Shown: piece after piece, positions 7,725 to 15,716 of the stretch
Position numbering within the stretch: the stretch's first letter is position 1
How the letters are laid out: each line of letters opens with the position of its first letter
Source of the DNA: CAIMZW01 sp037135095
GTDB lineage: Bacteria; Actinomycetota; Actinomycetes; Nanopelagicales; Nanopelagicaceae
Assembly (NCBI GenBank): GCA_037135095.1
Contig: JBAXKZ010000001.1
Location: 1 to 64,000 of the forward strand
Reading direction: 5' to 3'
DNA length: 64,000 nt
The notes under the pieces: generated by a model
The model's input: only the letters and a program-made list of their open reading frames with translations
Databases searched by the model: none
What the model was told of the DNA's origin: nothing
Program-made: the position numbers and the translations under genes

Positions 7725-8669
7725 TTAGTCCTGCTTTCTTCGATACCAATTTCGCCAAATGATCCGGTGAACGGGAATTCGGTAAGGAATTCTGCGGACG
7801 AATGGAATAAACGGAAGGAAGATGAGAGCGACGCTGAGCACTCCCAAGAGCCCCATTACCCATGTATCGGCGTTATCCGAAGATTTGAAAGGCTCTACTT
7901 GGTAGAAGAAAGAGAAGAGCCACAACCAAGATTGTCCTGGCCATGAACCGGTCTCATTCATTACGCCCCATTGATCGCCATGCAAATGTCGAGCTGCCGC
8001 GTAGTCCGGGAAGTAAGTTCCGCTGTCTGCGATAAAGAGCATCGGCTTGGTGAAGTCAGTTGGAAGTGGCGTATCACTAGTTGTTAGCGCGCCGTCCAAC
8101 GCACCATTGATGGCCATTCCAAGCAGGGAGGTAATCATGGTTGGAACTGGTCCATATGAATTGTTGGTATCCGGTAATGACAGCGCCTTTGGCGACTTCG
8201 CTAACGCGTCGCCATATGCGGTTGCCCATTTTGTCTGCTGATCGGCGCTCCCGACATTCCAAGCACTGACAGCGGTTTGTGTCGCATTATCAGGAAGAAT
8301 TGTCAGCGGCCTAACCACAAAATCCTTGGCAGTATTAATAGGAATTCGAACGCCGGCCCACTTCTGCAACTTCAGTGGTCCAAGTACCTGACCATCTGAT
8401 GCTGTGTTGTAAGGCGCCCCATATCCGGCAGTTCCGGAAGTACCAGCAAGTTCGCTGGTGGCGGTCTGAACGAAGTCAGCAGGATCGGTTAGCGCCCATG
8501 ATTTCAGCGTAAGCGCTGGCTCATCAGGTGAACTGAAAACTGCAGCTAAGCCGCCGGCAAGAATTCCAACAATCACAATTGCAATTACGGCTTCTTTAAT
8601 TAAATCGTATGGTCGGGTAGGACCACTCCATTTTTTTGAAGGATCGTGCTTTGAAAGTGCTGGACTCAT
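7725..8669 (-). CDS. Membrane-anchored partner of the cytochrome b-like protein
   Basis: 314 residues with a helix at about 26-48, a large extracytoplasmic domain (about 50-262) and a C-terminal helix at about 268-292 followed by a basic tail. There is no CxxCH haem c motif and no Rieske iron-sulfur motif. Its place directly after a cytochrome b N-terminal-domain gene (4-base ATGA overlap) suggests it replaces the C-terminal half of cytochrome b (subunit IV) or an electron-accepting subunit, but I recognise no family. W/G/D-rich segments in the extracytoplasmic part could be an interaction surface. Confidence 0.7.
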   Translation of the reverse strand: MSPALSKHDPSKKWSGPTRPYDLIKEAVIAIVIVGILAGGLAAVFSSPDEPALTLKSWALTDPADFVQTATSELAGTSGTAGYGAPYNTASDGQVLGPLKLQKWAGVRIPINTAKDFVVRPLTILPDNATQTAVSAWNVGSADQQTKWATAYGDALAKSPKALSLPDTNNSYGPVPTMITSLLGMAINGALDGALTTSDTPLPTDFTKPMLFIADSGTYFPDYAAARHLHGDQWGVMNETGSWPGQSWLWLFSFFYQVEPFKSSDNADTWVMGLLGVLSVALIFLPFIPFVRRIPYRIPVHRIIWRNWYRRKQD

Positions 8670-9277
8670 TCTGCACCGCCAGCCTCAATAGGTGGAACAA
8701 CGCCGTGACGACGAACCAGAATCACGTGCCAACCAATCAAACCACCAAGTACCAATGGAAGCAGTGCGACGTGAATCAGCATGGCTTGACCGGTGTTTAG
8801 TGGATTGAAGTAAGCACCTATACCCATGGCGTTAAAGCCATCTTTTGCCTGGGTTGCGATCCATTGTGAATCAAAGTTTCCTTGAATCAAATAGCCAGTG
8901 AAGCCGGTAATGATCGAAGCTAAGAAACAAACGACACCGGTAATCCAGGTCATCATTCGCTTGCCACGCCATGCCGCCATCCAGAATTTGCCCCATAGAT
9001 GGACCACCATAAATACGAAGAAGAGTTCAACACTCCAGAGGTGGACCGAGTTAAAGTAATGACCAACTGAAGAGTTATGCCACCATGCTGGACCTTCGAG
9101 GGTCAGAACTAACCCCGTGATAAAAAGTGATACGAAGGCTGCGATGGTTGCGACGCCAGCTACATAGATCCAAGAGGTTACGTAAGCAGGTTGATGGTCG
9201 GGCAAAAGGTCAGTTGGTTCGAATTTTTCAACCGTTGCTTCGCGCACACGAACGGTCCACATTTTGGACTTAGTCAT
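8666..9277 (-). CDS. Cytochrome b N-terminal domain protein (cytochrome b6-like)
   Basis: 203 residues, four transmembrane helices. All four haem-b ligands are in place: His79 and His93 in the second helix (spacing 14) and His169 and His184 in the fourth (spacing 15, as in cytochrome b6). In bc1/b6f complexes this module oxidises quinol. Here it has only the b6-type half; the following gene may supply the rest. Rieske and cytochrome c1 genes are not in the neighbourhood, so the electron acceptor is unknown. It overlaps both neighbours by 4 bases, so the three genes are translationally coupled. Confidence 0.85.
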   Translation of the reverse strand: MTKSKMWTVRVREATVEKFEPTDLLPDHQPAYVTSWIYVAGVATIAAFVSLFITGLVLTLEGPAWWHNSSVGHYFNSVHLWSVELFFVFMVVHLWGKFWMAAWRGKRMMTWITGVVCFLASIITGFTGYLIQGNFDSQWIATQAKDGFNAMGIGAYFNPLNTGQAMLIHVALLPLVLGGLIGWHVILVRRHGVVPPIEAGGAE

Positions 9278-9441
9278 TTGTGTGACTCCTCATCATCGTG
9301 CATTGGAAATGGGAGTGCGAGCGCTAAGACGAAGAGCGCCACTACCGAGAGAATCATGATCAAGTTCCCGAGGGAAATTGAGAGGACTCCCATATTGATG
9401 TAGTGGGCCGGGTGGTTGAGATCGATGAACAATAATTTCAT
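9274..9441 (-). CDS. Single-span membrane peptide, first gene of the cytochrome b cluster
   Basis: 55 residues from ATG 9441, which has AGGAG 6-7 bases upstream. The frame extends further upstream, but that part is Arg-rich and non-conserved in look. One transmembrane helix (about 19-43) is followed by an acidic/His tail (MHDDEESHK). It overlaps the cytochrome b gene by 4 bases. By position and size it is probably a small structural subunit of the cytochrome complex, comparable to small Pet/Qcr subunits; sequence identity to these was not recognised. Confidence 0.7.
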   Translation of the reverse strand: MKLLFIDLNHPAHYINMGVLSISLGNLIMILSVVALFVLALALPFPMHDDEESHK

Positions 9442-9560
9442 TAAATCTCTCCTAACTCGTTTGCGGGAACAATATCTGCTTCTCGTTGAAATGAGTCTAG
9501 ACAATGGGGATGTCTTGTTTCTAGGGAGTGGTGGCACTCTATATAGCGCCAATTCGCCTT

Positions 9561-9566
9561 TATGAT
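9561..9566 (+). promoter_or_regulatory. Leaderless-type -10 box (TATGAT)
   Basis: TATGAT ends 6 bases before the ATG at 9573 of the NAD(P)HX dehydratase gene and decides that start over the GTG at 9528. Confidence 0.6.
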
Positions 9567-9572
9567 CTAGTC

Positions 9573-10334
9573 ATGCCAACAGAGATGGAACCGCTGCTTC
9601 CGGAAGTCAATATAAATGCCCACAAATACAGTCGGGGGGTAGTCGGGATCGTGGCGGGCTCTGAAAAATACCCGGGCGCTGCAGTTCTCTGTGTTGGTGG
9701 CGCTCGTCGTGGGGGTGCGGGCTATGTTAAATACTTATCTCAAGCCAATTTTCCAACTCAACTTGTGTTGCAGGCTTATCCCGATGTGGTTCCGATAACT
9801 ACTATTGAAGAAGGAATGGCCGATGCTTGGGTGCTGGGCTCCGGCTCCCCCGAGGTAACGAGTTTTCCAGCGGGCAAGATCGTCGTCCTTGATGGTTCGG
9901 CAATGACGCTAGCTGGCACGGCTCACGAAGGTCTAACAATTATCACGCCACATGAAGGCGAAGCAGAGAAGTTGGGATTTAAAATTGATGATCGGGAAAA
10001 GAGTGCGCTACGCATGGCGGCAGCGCTAAATGTAATCGTGGTTTTAAAAGGGCCAGGCACGGTTATTGCAACGCCCTCCGGTTTTGGCCATATTGAAAAG
10101 AGTGGCGGCAAAGAGCTAGCGACCGCCGGTACCGGCGACATTTTGGCTGGGCTGATGGGCTCAATGATGGCCTCTTGGCGACCAACAACTTTCGAGGCGG
10201 CGGCCAAGATTGCAATTAAAGCGGTCAAGGCTCATGGCTTGGCCGGAAAGTTGGCAGCCACTAAATCCTCACCTGTCGTAGCAACTGATGTGCTTGCTGC
10301 GCTTCCTAAAGTCTTGCTGACTAAAGAATCCTAA
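9573..10334 (+). CDS. nnrD: ADP-dependent (S)-NAD(P)H-hydrate dehydratase
   Basis: 253 residues. Ribokinase-like carbohydrate-kinase fold of the YjeF C-terminal family. Visible signatures are GIVAGSEKYPGAAVL near the N-terminus, TPHEGEAEKL, VLKGPGTVIATP and the phosphate-binding GTGDILAGLMG near residue 192, whose Asp is the catalytic base. It repairs the damaged hydrate of NAD(P)H using ADP or ATP. The N-terminal epimerase domain (NnrE) found fused in many bacteria is absent, so the epimerase must be separate or missing. It is a single-gene transcript, convergent with the hibernation-factor gene. Confidence 0.9.
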   Translation: MPTEMEPLLPEVNINAHKYSRGVVGIVAGSEKYPGAAVLCVGGARRGGAGYVKYLSQANFPTQLVLQAYPDVVPITTIEEGMADAWVLGSGSPEVTSFPAGKIVVLDGSAMTLAGTAHEGLTIITPHEGEAEKLGFKIDDREKSALRMAAALNVIVVLKGPGTVIATPSGFGHIEKSGGKELATAGTGDILAGLMGSMMASWRPTTFEAAAKIAIKAVKAHGLAGKLAATKSSPVVATDVLAALPKVLLTKES

Positions 10335-10335
10335 A

Positions 10336-10680
10336 TTATTCGCCTACGACATCTTTCTGGCGAAGTGACTCGCGGGCATAATCTTTTGCGCGCTCGTGAT
10401 GCTTGCGTAGTTGCAGCTCCAAGCTATTAACCGCTAAATCAAAGGCAGCAACATCATTGAAAGCTTGGCCCTCGGCACGGAGAAAGGGTCCGCTCCCATT
10501 GGTTGTGAGCGATACCGAATGTGAGCTTTTACCAAATCGCGGATTTGGCTCATGAATAATTTCTACCTTTATTCCTTCTATTGTGATGCTGAAGCGATCC
10601 AAGGAAATTAATTTCTCTTTAACGATTCCGCGAAAATCTTCGGCGAGCTCTCCGTTGCGAGTATGAAAAACAATTTCCAT
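10336..10680 (-). CDS. hpf: Ribosome hibernation-promoting factor, short form
   Basis: 114 residues from ATG 10680, which has GAGAGAGG about 7 bases upstream; a longer frame to 10707 lacks this support. The sequence is the S30AE/YfiA fold (MEIVFHTRNGELAEDFRGIVKEKL, then KVEIIHEPNPR). It binds the 30S decoding region and inactivates ribosomes in slow growth. Most actinobacterial versions are about 220-250 residues with a C-terminal dimerisation domain that makes 100S particles. That domain is absent here and the protein ends in a basic/acidic tail. In Mycobacterium the long-form gene lies beside secA; here it is elsewhere. Confidence 0.85.
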   Translation of the reverse strand: MEIVFHTRNGELAEDFRGIVKEKLISLDRFSITIEGIKVEIIHEPNPRFGKSSHSVSLTTNGSGPFLRAEGQAFNDVAAFDLAVNSLELQLRKHHERAKDYARESLRQKDVVGE

Positions 10681-10752
10681 TGAACTACCTCTCTCGTACA
10701 TCGGCACTAAGGAAGTTACTCCTTGAGAATACTCAATACAAGGCTTCGGTGT

Positions 10753-10775
10753 GGGGTGCTCGGTAAGAGCACCCC
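10753..10775 (-). terminator. 9-bp GC-rich stem-loop after the basic exported protein gene
   Basis: GGGGTGCTC and GAGCACCCC form a perfect stem around a 5-base loop, about 25 bases beyond the stop of the gene at 10800. No U-tract follows on the minus strand, so this is a hairpin-only terminator candidate. Confidence 0.5.
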
Positions 10776-10799
10776 TTACATTCCCTGAGACCTTTCTAA

Positions 10800-11117
10800 C
10801 TAAAGCGCAGCCTTTACGCGACGCACGCGCTTCTTCATCGGGCGCTTCTTGATTGCAGCTTTCTTGGTGGTGCGCTTGCTCTTTGCAGCGCTCTTTTTGG
10901 TAGCGGTTGCTTTCTTAGCGCGCTTTACGACTTTCTTGACCGCCGGTGCTGGCGCAACGGGAACTTCAGGTGTCACCGGGGCGGTTACCCCGCTGGTGGT
11001 GTTAGTGCCACCGACTGGCGTTACTGGTGTCGTACCGGATGCGGAGGCGGCCACCATAGGAATGGCGAGAGAACTGGCGATCGCGAGCGCGACTAGGGAT
11101 TTTCCAAGGTTTTTCAT
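10800..11117 (-). CDS. Exported protein with histone-H1-like Lys/Arg-rich tail
   Basis: 105 residues. A signal peptide (MKNLGKSLVALAIASSLAIPMVAASA) is followed by a Thr/Pro/Val linker (about 28-60) and a C-terminal half of KKA/AKK/RRV repeats containing almost no acidic residues, similar to eukaryotic histone H1 or bacterial HU/AlgP tails. Those relatives are cytoplasmic and bind DNA, whereas this one appears to be secreted. The basic tail could bind wall teichoic or glycan polymers, polyphosphate or extracellular DNA; none is proven. AAAGG lies 6-7 bases before the ATG. Low-complexity codon bias is expected for such a composition. Confidence 0.8.
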   Translation of the reverse strand: MKNLGKSLVALAIASSLAIPMVAASASGTTPVTPVGGTNTTSGVTAPVTPEVPVAPAPAVKKVVKRAKKATATKKSAAKSKRTTKKAAIKKRPMKKRVRRVKAAL

Positions 11118-11260
11118 CTGGACCTTTCGTTATTGAGATAAGGGCTCCCGCCAAAATTGGTGGGATCAGGCGGAATGTTGCTGGCTGTCGGCGCCTCGCG
11201 TGGGGGGATTGACCCCCACTGTGTAATTCACAGCCCAATAGATGGCAGACTTAGGCCACC

Positions 11261-12145
11261 ATGCCCAGCCCTCGTGAGAATTTCGCCCCCCGAATCCAGG
11301 TATTCGCACCCCATAAGGCCTCTCTCCCGCCGCTGGGTCCCTACCTCCGAGAATTTTGGCGTCGCCGAGCCTTTGCCATTGAACTCTCCCGTTTTGCCGA
11401 CAAGGCTGAATATCTGGACTCCAAACTAGGCAAGGTCTGGCTGGTTATGAACCCGCTTTTGTTAGCCATGGTCTATTTCTTATTGGTGACCGTGATTCGG
11501 GGTAGCGCGAGCAAGACCAGTGGACTTTCGACGCTGGCTCACATCTTGATCGAACTATTTACCTTTTATTTTGCATCAAATTGCATCAATGGTGGTGCCT
11601 TGTCTATTACCGCTGGCGGCCGGCTGATTTTGAACCAAGCTTTTCCACGGGCGCTCTTGCCACTTTCGAGCACCATCAGCGCCTTCTGGCAGTTCCTGCC
11701 CACCATTCCGGTTTATATCTTCGTGGTCATCATCGGCAAAATATTCTTTCCGCACACCGAAATTCCCGGGCTTGGCTTTAACTACTTGTGGGCGCCGTTC
11801 ATCATTCTTTGCGTTGGCATGACTGGATTTGGACTGGCACTGATCTTTGCAACTATGAATGTTTACTTCCGCGATACCAATAAATTGCTCAGCTATATGA
11901 CCCGTATCTGGTTGTACTCCTCGCCAGTTCTATGGCGTCCAGAAATCTTGCATGGTTGGCAGAAAATTTTTCTTTATGTAAATCCGTTGGGGCCAACGCT
12001 TTCGGCAACGTCAAGCGTTTGGATCTCGGGCAAGAGTCCCTCACTTTATGAATTGCTCGGTTGTCTCTTTTGGGCAATCTTCGCAATTCTCATAGGTGGT
12101 TATTTCTTTGTATCAAGGGAGCGCGATTTTGCGGTCCGCATCTAA
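11261..12145 (+). CDS. ABC-2 type polysaccharide export permease (Wzm/TagG-like)
   Basis: 294 residues. A cytosolic N-terminal segment with FWRRRAFAIELSRFADKAEYLDSKLGKVWLVMNP, typical of the O-antigen/teichoic acid export permeases, precedes six transmembrane helices. It forms the pore for lipid-linked glycans or teichoic acids with the ATPase encoded 13 bases downstream. It heads an eight-gene plus-strand run that also encodes sugar-nucleotide enzymes and a glycosyltransferase, so the likely cargo is a surface glycan. No clear ribosome-binding site or leaderless -10 was found at the start, so the exact N-terminus is uncertain. Confidence 0.87.
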   Translation: MPSPRENFAPRIQVFAPHKASLPPLGPYLREFWRRRAFAIELSRFADKAEYLDSKLGKVWLVMNPLLLAMVYFLLVTVIRGSASKTSGLSTLAHILIELFTFYFASNCINGGALSITAGGRLILNQAFPRALLPLSSTISAFWQFLPTIPVYIFVVIIGKIFFPHTEIPGLGFNYLWAPFIILCVGMTGFGLALIFATMNVYFRDTNKLLSYMTRIWLYSSPVLWRPEILHGWQKIFLYVNPLGPTLSATSSVWISGKSPSLYELLGCLFWAIFAILIGGYFFVSRERDFAVRI

Positions 12146-12158
12146 AGCCGAATTAGAG

Positions 12159-12938
12159 ATGCCAGAAGAACTGGCCATTCGTATCGAAGATCTATCGATC
12201 AAATATAAGATCAATGTTGATACCAAGCGAACCTTGAAGAATGCCGTCATGCGGGCAAGCAAGGGTGAAAAAGTTCGCATGCGCGTTGTTGAGGCGGTTA
12301 AGCATTTAACCCTCGATGTGCCCCATGGCTCGGTGTTAGGGATCGTCGGTGCAAATGGCGCTGGTAAATCCACGTTGATGCGGGCAATTGCCGGAATTTT
12401 GCCACCGACCGAAGGCCGAATCACCGTAAATGGAAAGATTTCGACGTTGTTGGCACTGGGAGTTGGATTCAACCCGGCGCTTTCGGGGCGCGACAATATT
12501 ATTTTGGGTGGCTTGGCATCAGGTATGACCCGCAATGAAATCGAAGAGAAGACCGAAGAAATTGCCGATTTTGCCGCGCTACCAGACGGTTTTATCGATA
12601 TGCCTGTTCGTACTTACTCATCAGGGATGTATGGCAGAGTCGCTTTTAGCGTTGCGGTAAATATGACGCCGGATATTTTGTTGCTGGATGAAGCTCTATC
12701 TGCCGGTGACGCCTCATTTAAAGAGAAATCATTTAATCGAATGCGCGAACTTTGCGCAGAGGCTCGAACAATCGTGATTGTTTCACATGCCCTTCAAACG
12801 GTAAATGATTTGTGTGACACTGCAATTTGGATGAACAAAGGAACGATGTTAGCGAAAGGAAAGCCTGAAGCGATTGTGGATCAATATCTAAAATTCTTGG
12901 ATGTTGGCGCCCTTCCTTCTGCCTTCGAGGATATGTGA
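12159..12938 (+). CDS. ABC transporter ATPase for surface glycan export (Wzt/TagH-like)
   Basis: 259 residues from ATG 12159; the frame is open further upstream but there overlaps the permease. Walker A is GANGAGKST, the signature is YSSGM in place of LSGGQ (usual for this export subfamily), and Walker B is ILLLDEALSAGD. The protein ends soon after the nucleotide-binding domain, so the C-terminal carbohydrate-recognition domain found in long Wzt proteins is absent. This fits export without a specific chain-end cap. It pairs with the preceding permease, and the next gene starts inside its stop codon. Confidence 0.9.
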   Translation: MPEELAIRIEDLSIKYKINVDTKRTLKNAVMRASKGEKVRMRVVEAVKHLTLDVPHGSVLGIVGANGAGKSTLMRAIAGILPPTEGRITVNGKISTLLALGVGFNPALSGRDNIILGGLASGMTRNEIEEKTEEIADFAALPDGFIDMPVRTYSSGMYGRVAFSVAVNMTPDILLLDEALSAGDASFKEKSFNRMRELCAEARTIVIVSHALQTVNDLCDTAIWMNKGTMLAKGKPEAIVDQYLKFLDVGALPSAFEDM

Positions 12939-14020
12939 TGACACAGGTCAGCGTCATCACCTCTGCTCATTCTGTTGCAGATGCTCGGTTACATAGATTG
13001 ACCTCAGCGTTAATTCGCGCAAATATCTCGGTTGAAGTTATTGGACTTGGACATGCTTCGGATGCGCCGATGGGTTGCGATTTTCGAGTCGCGCTTGGTG
13101 GCAAAGGTTTCAAGAGTCGAGTCGTGCGCGATTTAATTTTACCTTTCCTAGCCAAGGGAGAGGTGATAATTGTCTTGGCTCCCGATTTACTTCCGATGGC
13201 TAAATTAGTTTCAAAGCTTCGCGGGCAAAGAATCGTGGCTGATGTCTATGAAGATTATGTTCGCTTGCTTCGCGATCGCTCTTGGGCAACTGGCCTAACC
13301 GGAGCAATCGCAAATTACATAGCCAAGTCGGCAACAAAGATCGCCGCTAAGTGCGACCTGACGACTGTTGCTGATACTCAAGTTCCGCCCTTTCACGCCA
13401 AAGATCGACTTGTGGTTCGCAATCTTCCAGATTTGAATGTACTGACTCAAAGCGGTGAGCTTTCACCAAAGCCGCGCGCCATATATATCGGCGATCTTCG
13501 AACTTCCCGCGGCTTAAAAACCATGTTGGACGTTGCCCAACTTTCGCCTGGTTGGCACTTTGATTTTGTCGGTCAAGTAGCACAAGCTGATAAAGCCCTA
13601 GTAGCTGCATTCTTATTAACCCCGGCCGCTGAACGAACTACTTTTTACGGCCGCCTATCCCCAGCCAATTCCTGGAAGCTCGCCGCCGGTGCCTGGGTCG
13701 GGCTCTCACTGCTTGAGGCCACGCCAGCATTCGTCGAAGCAGTGCCATCGAAACTCTATGAATACTTGGCGGTTGGGTTAGCCACGATCACAACCCCATT
13801 GCCACGATGTGTGGCGCTCATCGAGCAGAGCCAGGCCGGGGCAATCGCGACCGATCCGATCGCCATAGCCGATTTACTGACCCAGTGGGAGTCAGATCCA
13901 AAACCCTTAATCCAAATGCGCGAGCGCGGTCGAATTTGGGCTGGTCAAAACTTGGATAGTGAGGCTGAATACGGAGCTTTTGCCAGTCGGGTCGAGAGCC
14001 TCATCAAGCGTTCAAGGTAG
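12938..14020 (+). CDS. GT4-like glycosyltransferase
   Basis: 360 residues from the ATG overlapping the ABC gene's TGA (TGATG); a GTG one codon earlier is possible. GT-B fold features: an N-terminal Rossmann part starting VSVITSAHSVADARLHRL, a central PRAIYIGDLRTSRGLKTMLD strand-helix at the start of the C-terminal lobe, and a nucleotide-sugar-binding segment EAVPSKLYEYLAVGLATITTPLP typical of GT4 enzymes. It probably adds a sugar to a lipid-linked precursor in the surface-glycan pathway encoded around it. Donor and acceptor cannot be assigned. Confidence 0.82.
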   Translation: MTQVSVITSAHSVADARLHRLTSALIRANISVEVIGLGHASDAPMGCDFRVALGGKGFKSRVVRDLILPFLAKGEVIIVLAPDLLPMAKLVSKLRGQRIVADVYEDYVRLLRDRSWATGLTGAIANYIAKSATKIAAKCDLTTVADTQVPPFHAKDRLVVRNLPDLNVLTQSGELSPKPRAIYIGDLRTSRGLKTMLDVAQLSPGWHFDFVGQVAQADKALVAAFLLTPAAERTTFYGRLSPANSWKLAAGAWVGLSLLEATPAFVEAVPSKLYEYLAVGLATITTPLPRCVALIEQSQAGAIATDPIAIADLLTQWESDPKPLIQMRERGRIWAGQNLDSEAEYGAFASRVESLIKRSR

Positions 14021-14029
14021 GCTGAGCCA

Positions 14030-14635
14030 GTGTCAATAAGGATTGCCCCCACTGCAGATGTGGATGCCACCGCAACCATTGGCGAAGGAAGTTCCATCTG
14101 GCACTTGGCCCAAGTTCGAGATCAAGCCCAGCTAGGCCAGAACTGCATTATTGGCCGCGGCGCTTACATCGGTTCTGGCGCAATCTTGGGTGATAACTGC
14201 AAAGTTCAAAATTATGCCTTGGTCTATGAACCTGCTGTGCTGGGTAACGGTGTCTTCATCGGTCCCGCCGCAGTACTAACAAATGACGAATACCCTCGCG
14301 CAATTAACCCCGACGGTACTTTGAAATCCGCGAGCGATTGGGATTCGGTCGGCGTAACCATTGGCGATGGCGCCAGCATCGGCGCTCGCGCTGTTTGTAT
14401 CGCACCAGTGAAGATCGGAGCCTGGGCTCTGGTTGCCGCGGGGGCAGTAGTTACCAAAGATGTTCCAGAATATGCACTGGTAGCTGGGGTTCCAGCAAAA
14501 CGAATTCGCTGGGTTGGTCGCAGCGGGGTTCCCTTAGAACCTGCCGGTGATAATCGCTTCCGTTGCCCGATCACGCAAAATACTTATCTTGAAATCAGTC
14601 CCGAAAAACTAGTTGAAGAGAGTGAAAATCAATGA
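14030..14635 (+). CDS. Left-handed beta-helix N-acetyltransferase, WbpD-like
   Basis: 201 residues, GTG start. Hexapeptide repeats (IGEGSSIWHLAQVRDQAQLGQNCIIGRGAYIGSGA-type) build a left-handed beta-helix, followed by VVTKDVPEYALVAGVPAKRIRWVG, the conserved end of the WbpD/WlbB family. These enzymes acetylate the 3-amino group of UDP-2-acetamido-3-amino-2,3-dideoxy-glucuronate using acetyl-CoA. The next three genes encode the matching aminotransferase, 3-dehydrogenase and C6 dehydrogenase, which supports this assignment over other hexapeptide transferases. It overlaps the aminotransferase gene by 4 bases. Confidence 0.85.
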   Translation: MSIRIAPTADVDATATIGEGSSIWHLAQVRDQAQLGQNCIIGRGAYIGSGAILGDNCKVQNYALVYEPAVLGNGVFIGPAAVLTNDEYPRAINPDGTLKSASDWDSVGVTIGDGASIGARAVCIAPVKIGAWALVAAGAVVTKDVPEYALVAGVPAKRIRWVGRSGVPLEPAGDNRFRCPITQNTYLEISPEKLVEESENQ

Positions 14636-15714
14636 TTCCAGCCGCGAAACCTATTATTGGCGACGAAGAGCGCGAAGCCGTAGATCGAGTTCTTCGATCT
14701 GGAATGTTGGCCCAAGGGCCAGAAGTCGCGGCATTTGAAGCAGAATTCTCGGCACATGTTGGTGGCCGCCATTGTGTCGCCATGAACTCTGGCACCTCGG
14801 CACTTCACCTAGGTTTTATCGCCGCCGGTGTTGGAGCGGGCGATGAGGTAATAGTTCCTTCCTTCTCATTCGCAGCGACCGCTAACTCTGTTGCGTTAGC
14901 TGGAGCTACTCCGATCTTCGCTGATATTGATCCCATCACTTTTAATATGGACCCCGATCATGTCGAAACTTTAATTACCAAAAAGACCAAAGCGATCATG
15001 CCAGTGCACCTTTACGGTCACATCGCCGCAATGGATCGCTACGAAGAGATTTCAAATAAGTATGGTGTGAAGATTATTGAGGATGCAGCCCAGGGTCACC
15101 TGGCTTCGCTTAATGGCCGAAATGCCGGCGAATTTGGTGTTGTTGCCTCGTTCTCGTTCTATCCAACAAAGAACATGACCGCTGGTGAAGGCGGCATGGT
15201 TGTTACCGATGATGCCGAAGTCGCCCGCGTCCTTCGATTACTTCGAAACCAAGGTCAAGAGATTCGCTATCGCAACGAGATTGTTGGCTTCAATACTCGA
15301 ATGACCGATATTCATGCTGCAATTGGTCGTGTGCAACTTCGCAAGCTTCCCGGCTGGACCGCACAACGCCAAGCAAATGCTGCCTACCTGGATGCCAATC
15401 TAAAGGGCGTCATGGTCCCGCACGTAGCACCAGGTACTACTCACTCTTATCACCAGTACACCATTCGTATTCCTGGTGGCAGCGCCGAAAAGCGCGATGC
15501 ATTTATGGCCGGCTTGACCGAACGTGGAGTTGGATCAGGCGTTTACTACCCGACACCAATCCATCGCTTGCCCTCATTTATGTTAGATCTTGATTTGCCA
15601 CAAACCGAACTGATCATCAAAGAGTGTCTTTCGCTGCCAGTTCACCCATCGCTTTCACAAGCCGATCTGGAAACCATTGTTACGGCTGCCAACGAAGTAG
15701 CGGCGGCGCTCTAA
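14632..15714 (+). CDS. DegT/DnrJ/EryC1 sugar aminotransferase, WbpE-like
   Basis: 360 residues. PLP-dependent aminotransferase fold with AAKPIIGDEEREAVDRVLRSG at the N-terminus, NSGTSALHLGFIAAGVGAGDEVIVPSFSF, EDAAQGHLA and the PLP-lysine region SFSFYPTKNMTAGEGGMVVTD. It transfers an amino group to the 3-keto sugar nucleotide made by the following oxidoreductase, giving UDP-3-amino-GlcNAcA. Coupled with the WbpD-like gene by an ATGA overlap. Other DegT enzymes act on C4 keto sugars, but the neighbouring WbpA, B and D homologues favour C3. Confidence 0.87.
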   Translation: MIPAAKPIIGDEEREAVDRVLRSGMLAQGPEVAAFEAEFSAHVGGRHCVAMNSGTSALHLGFIAAGVGAGDEVIVPSFSFAATANSVALAGATPIFADIDPITFNMDPDHVETLITKKTKAIMPVHLYGHIAAMDRYEEISNKYGVKIIEDAAQGHLASLNGRNAGEFGVVASFSFYPTKNMTAGEGGMVVTDDAEVARVLRLLRNQGQEIRYRNEIVGFNTRMTDIHAAIGRVQLRKLPGWTAQRQANAAYLDANLKGVMVPHVAPGTTHSYHQYTIRIPGGSAEKRDAFMAGLTERGVGSGVYYPTPIHRLPSFMLDLDLPQTELIIKECLSLPVHPSLSQADLETIVTAANEVAAAL

Positions 15715-15716
15715 TT

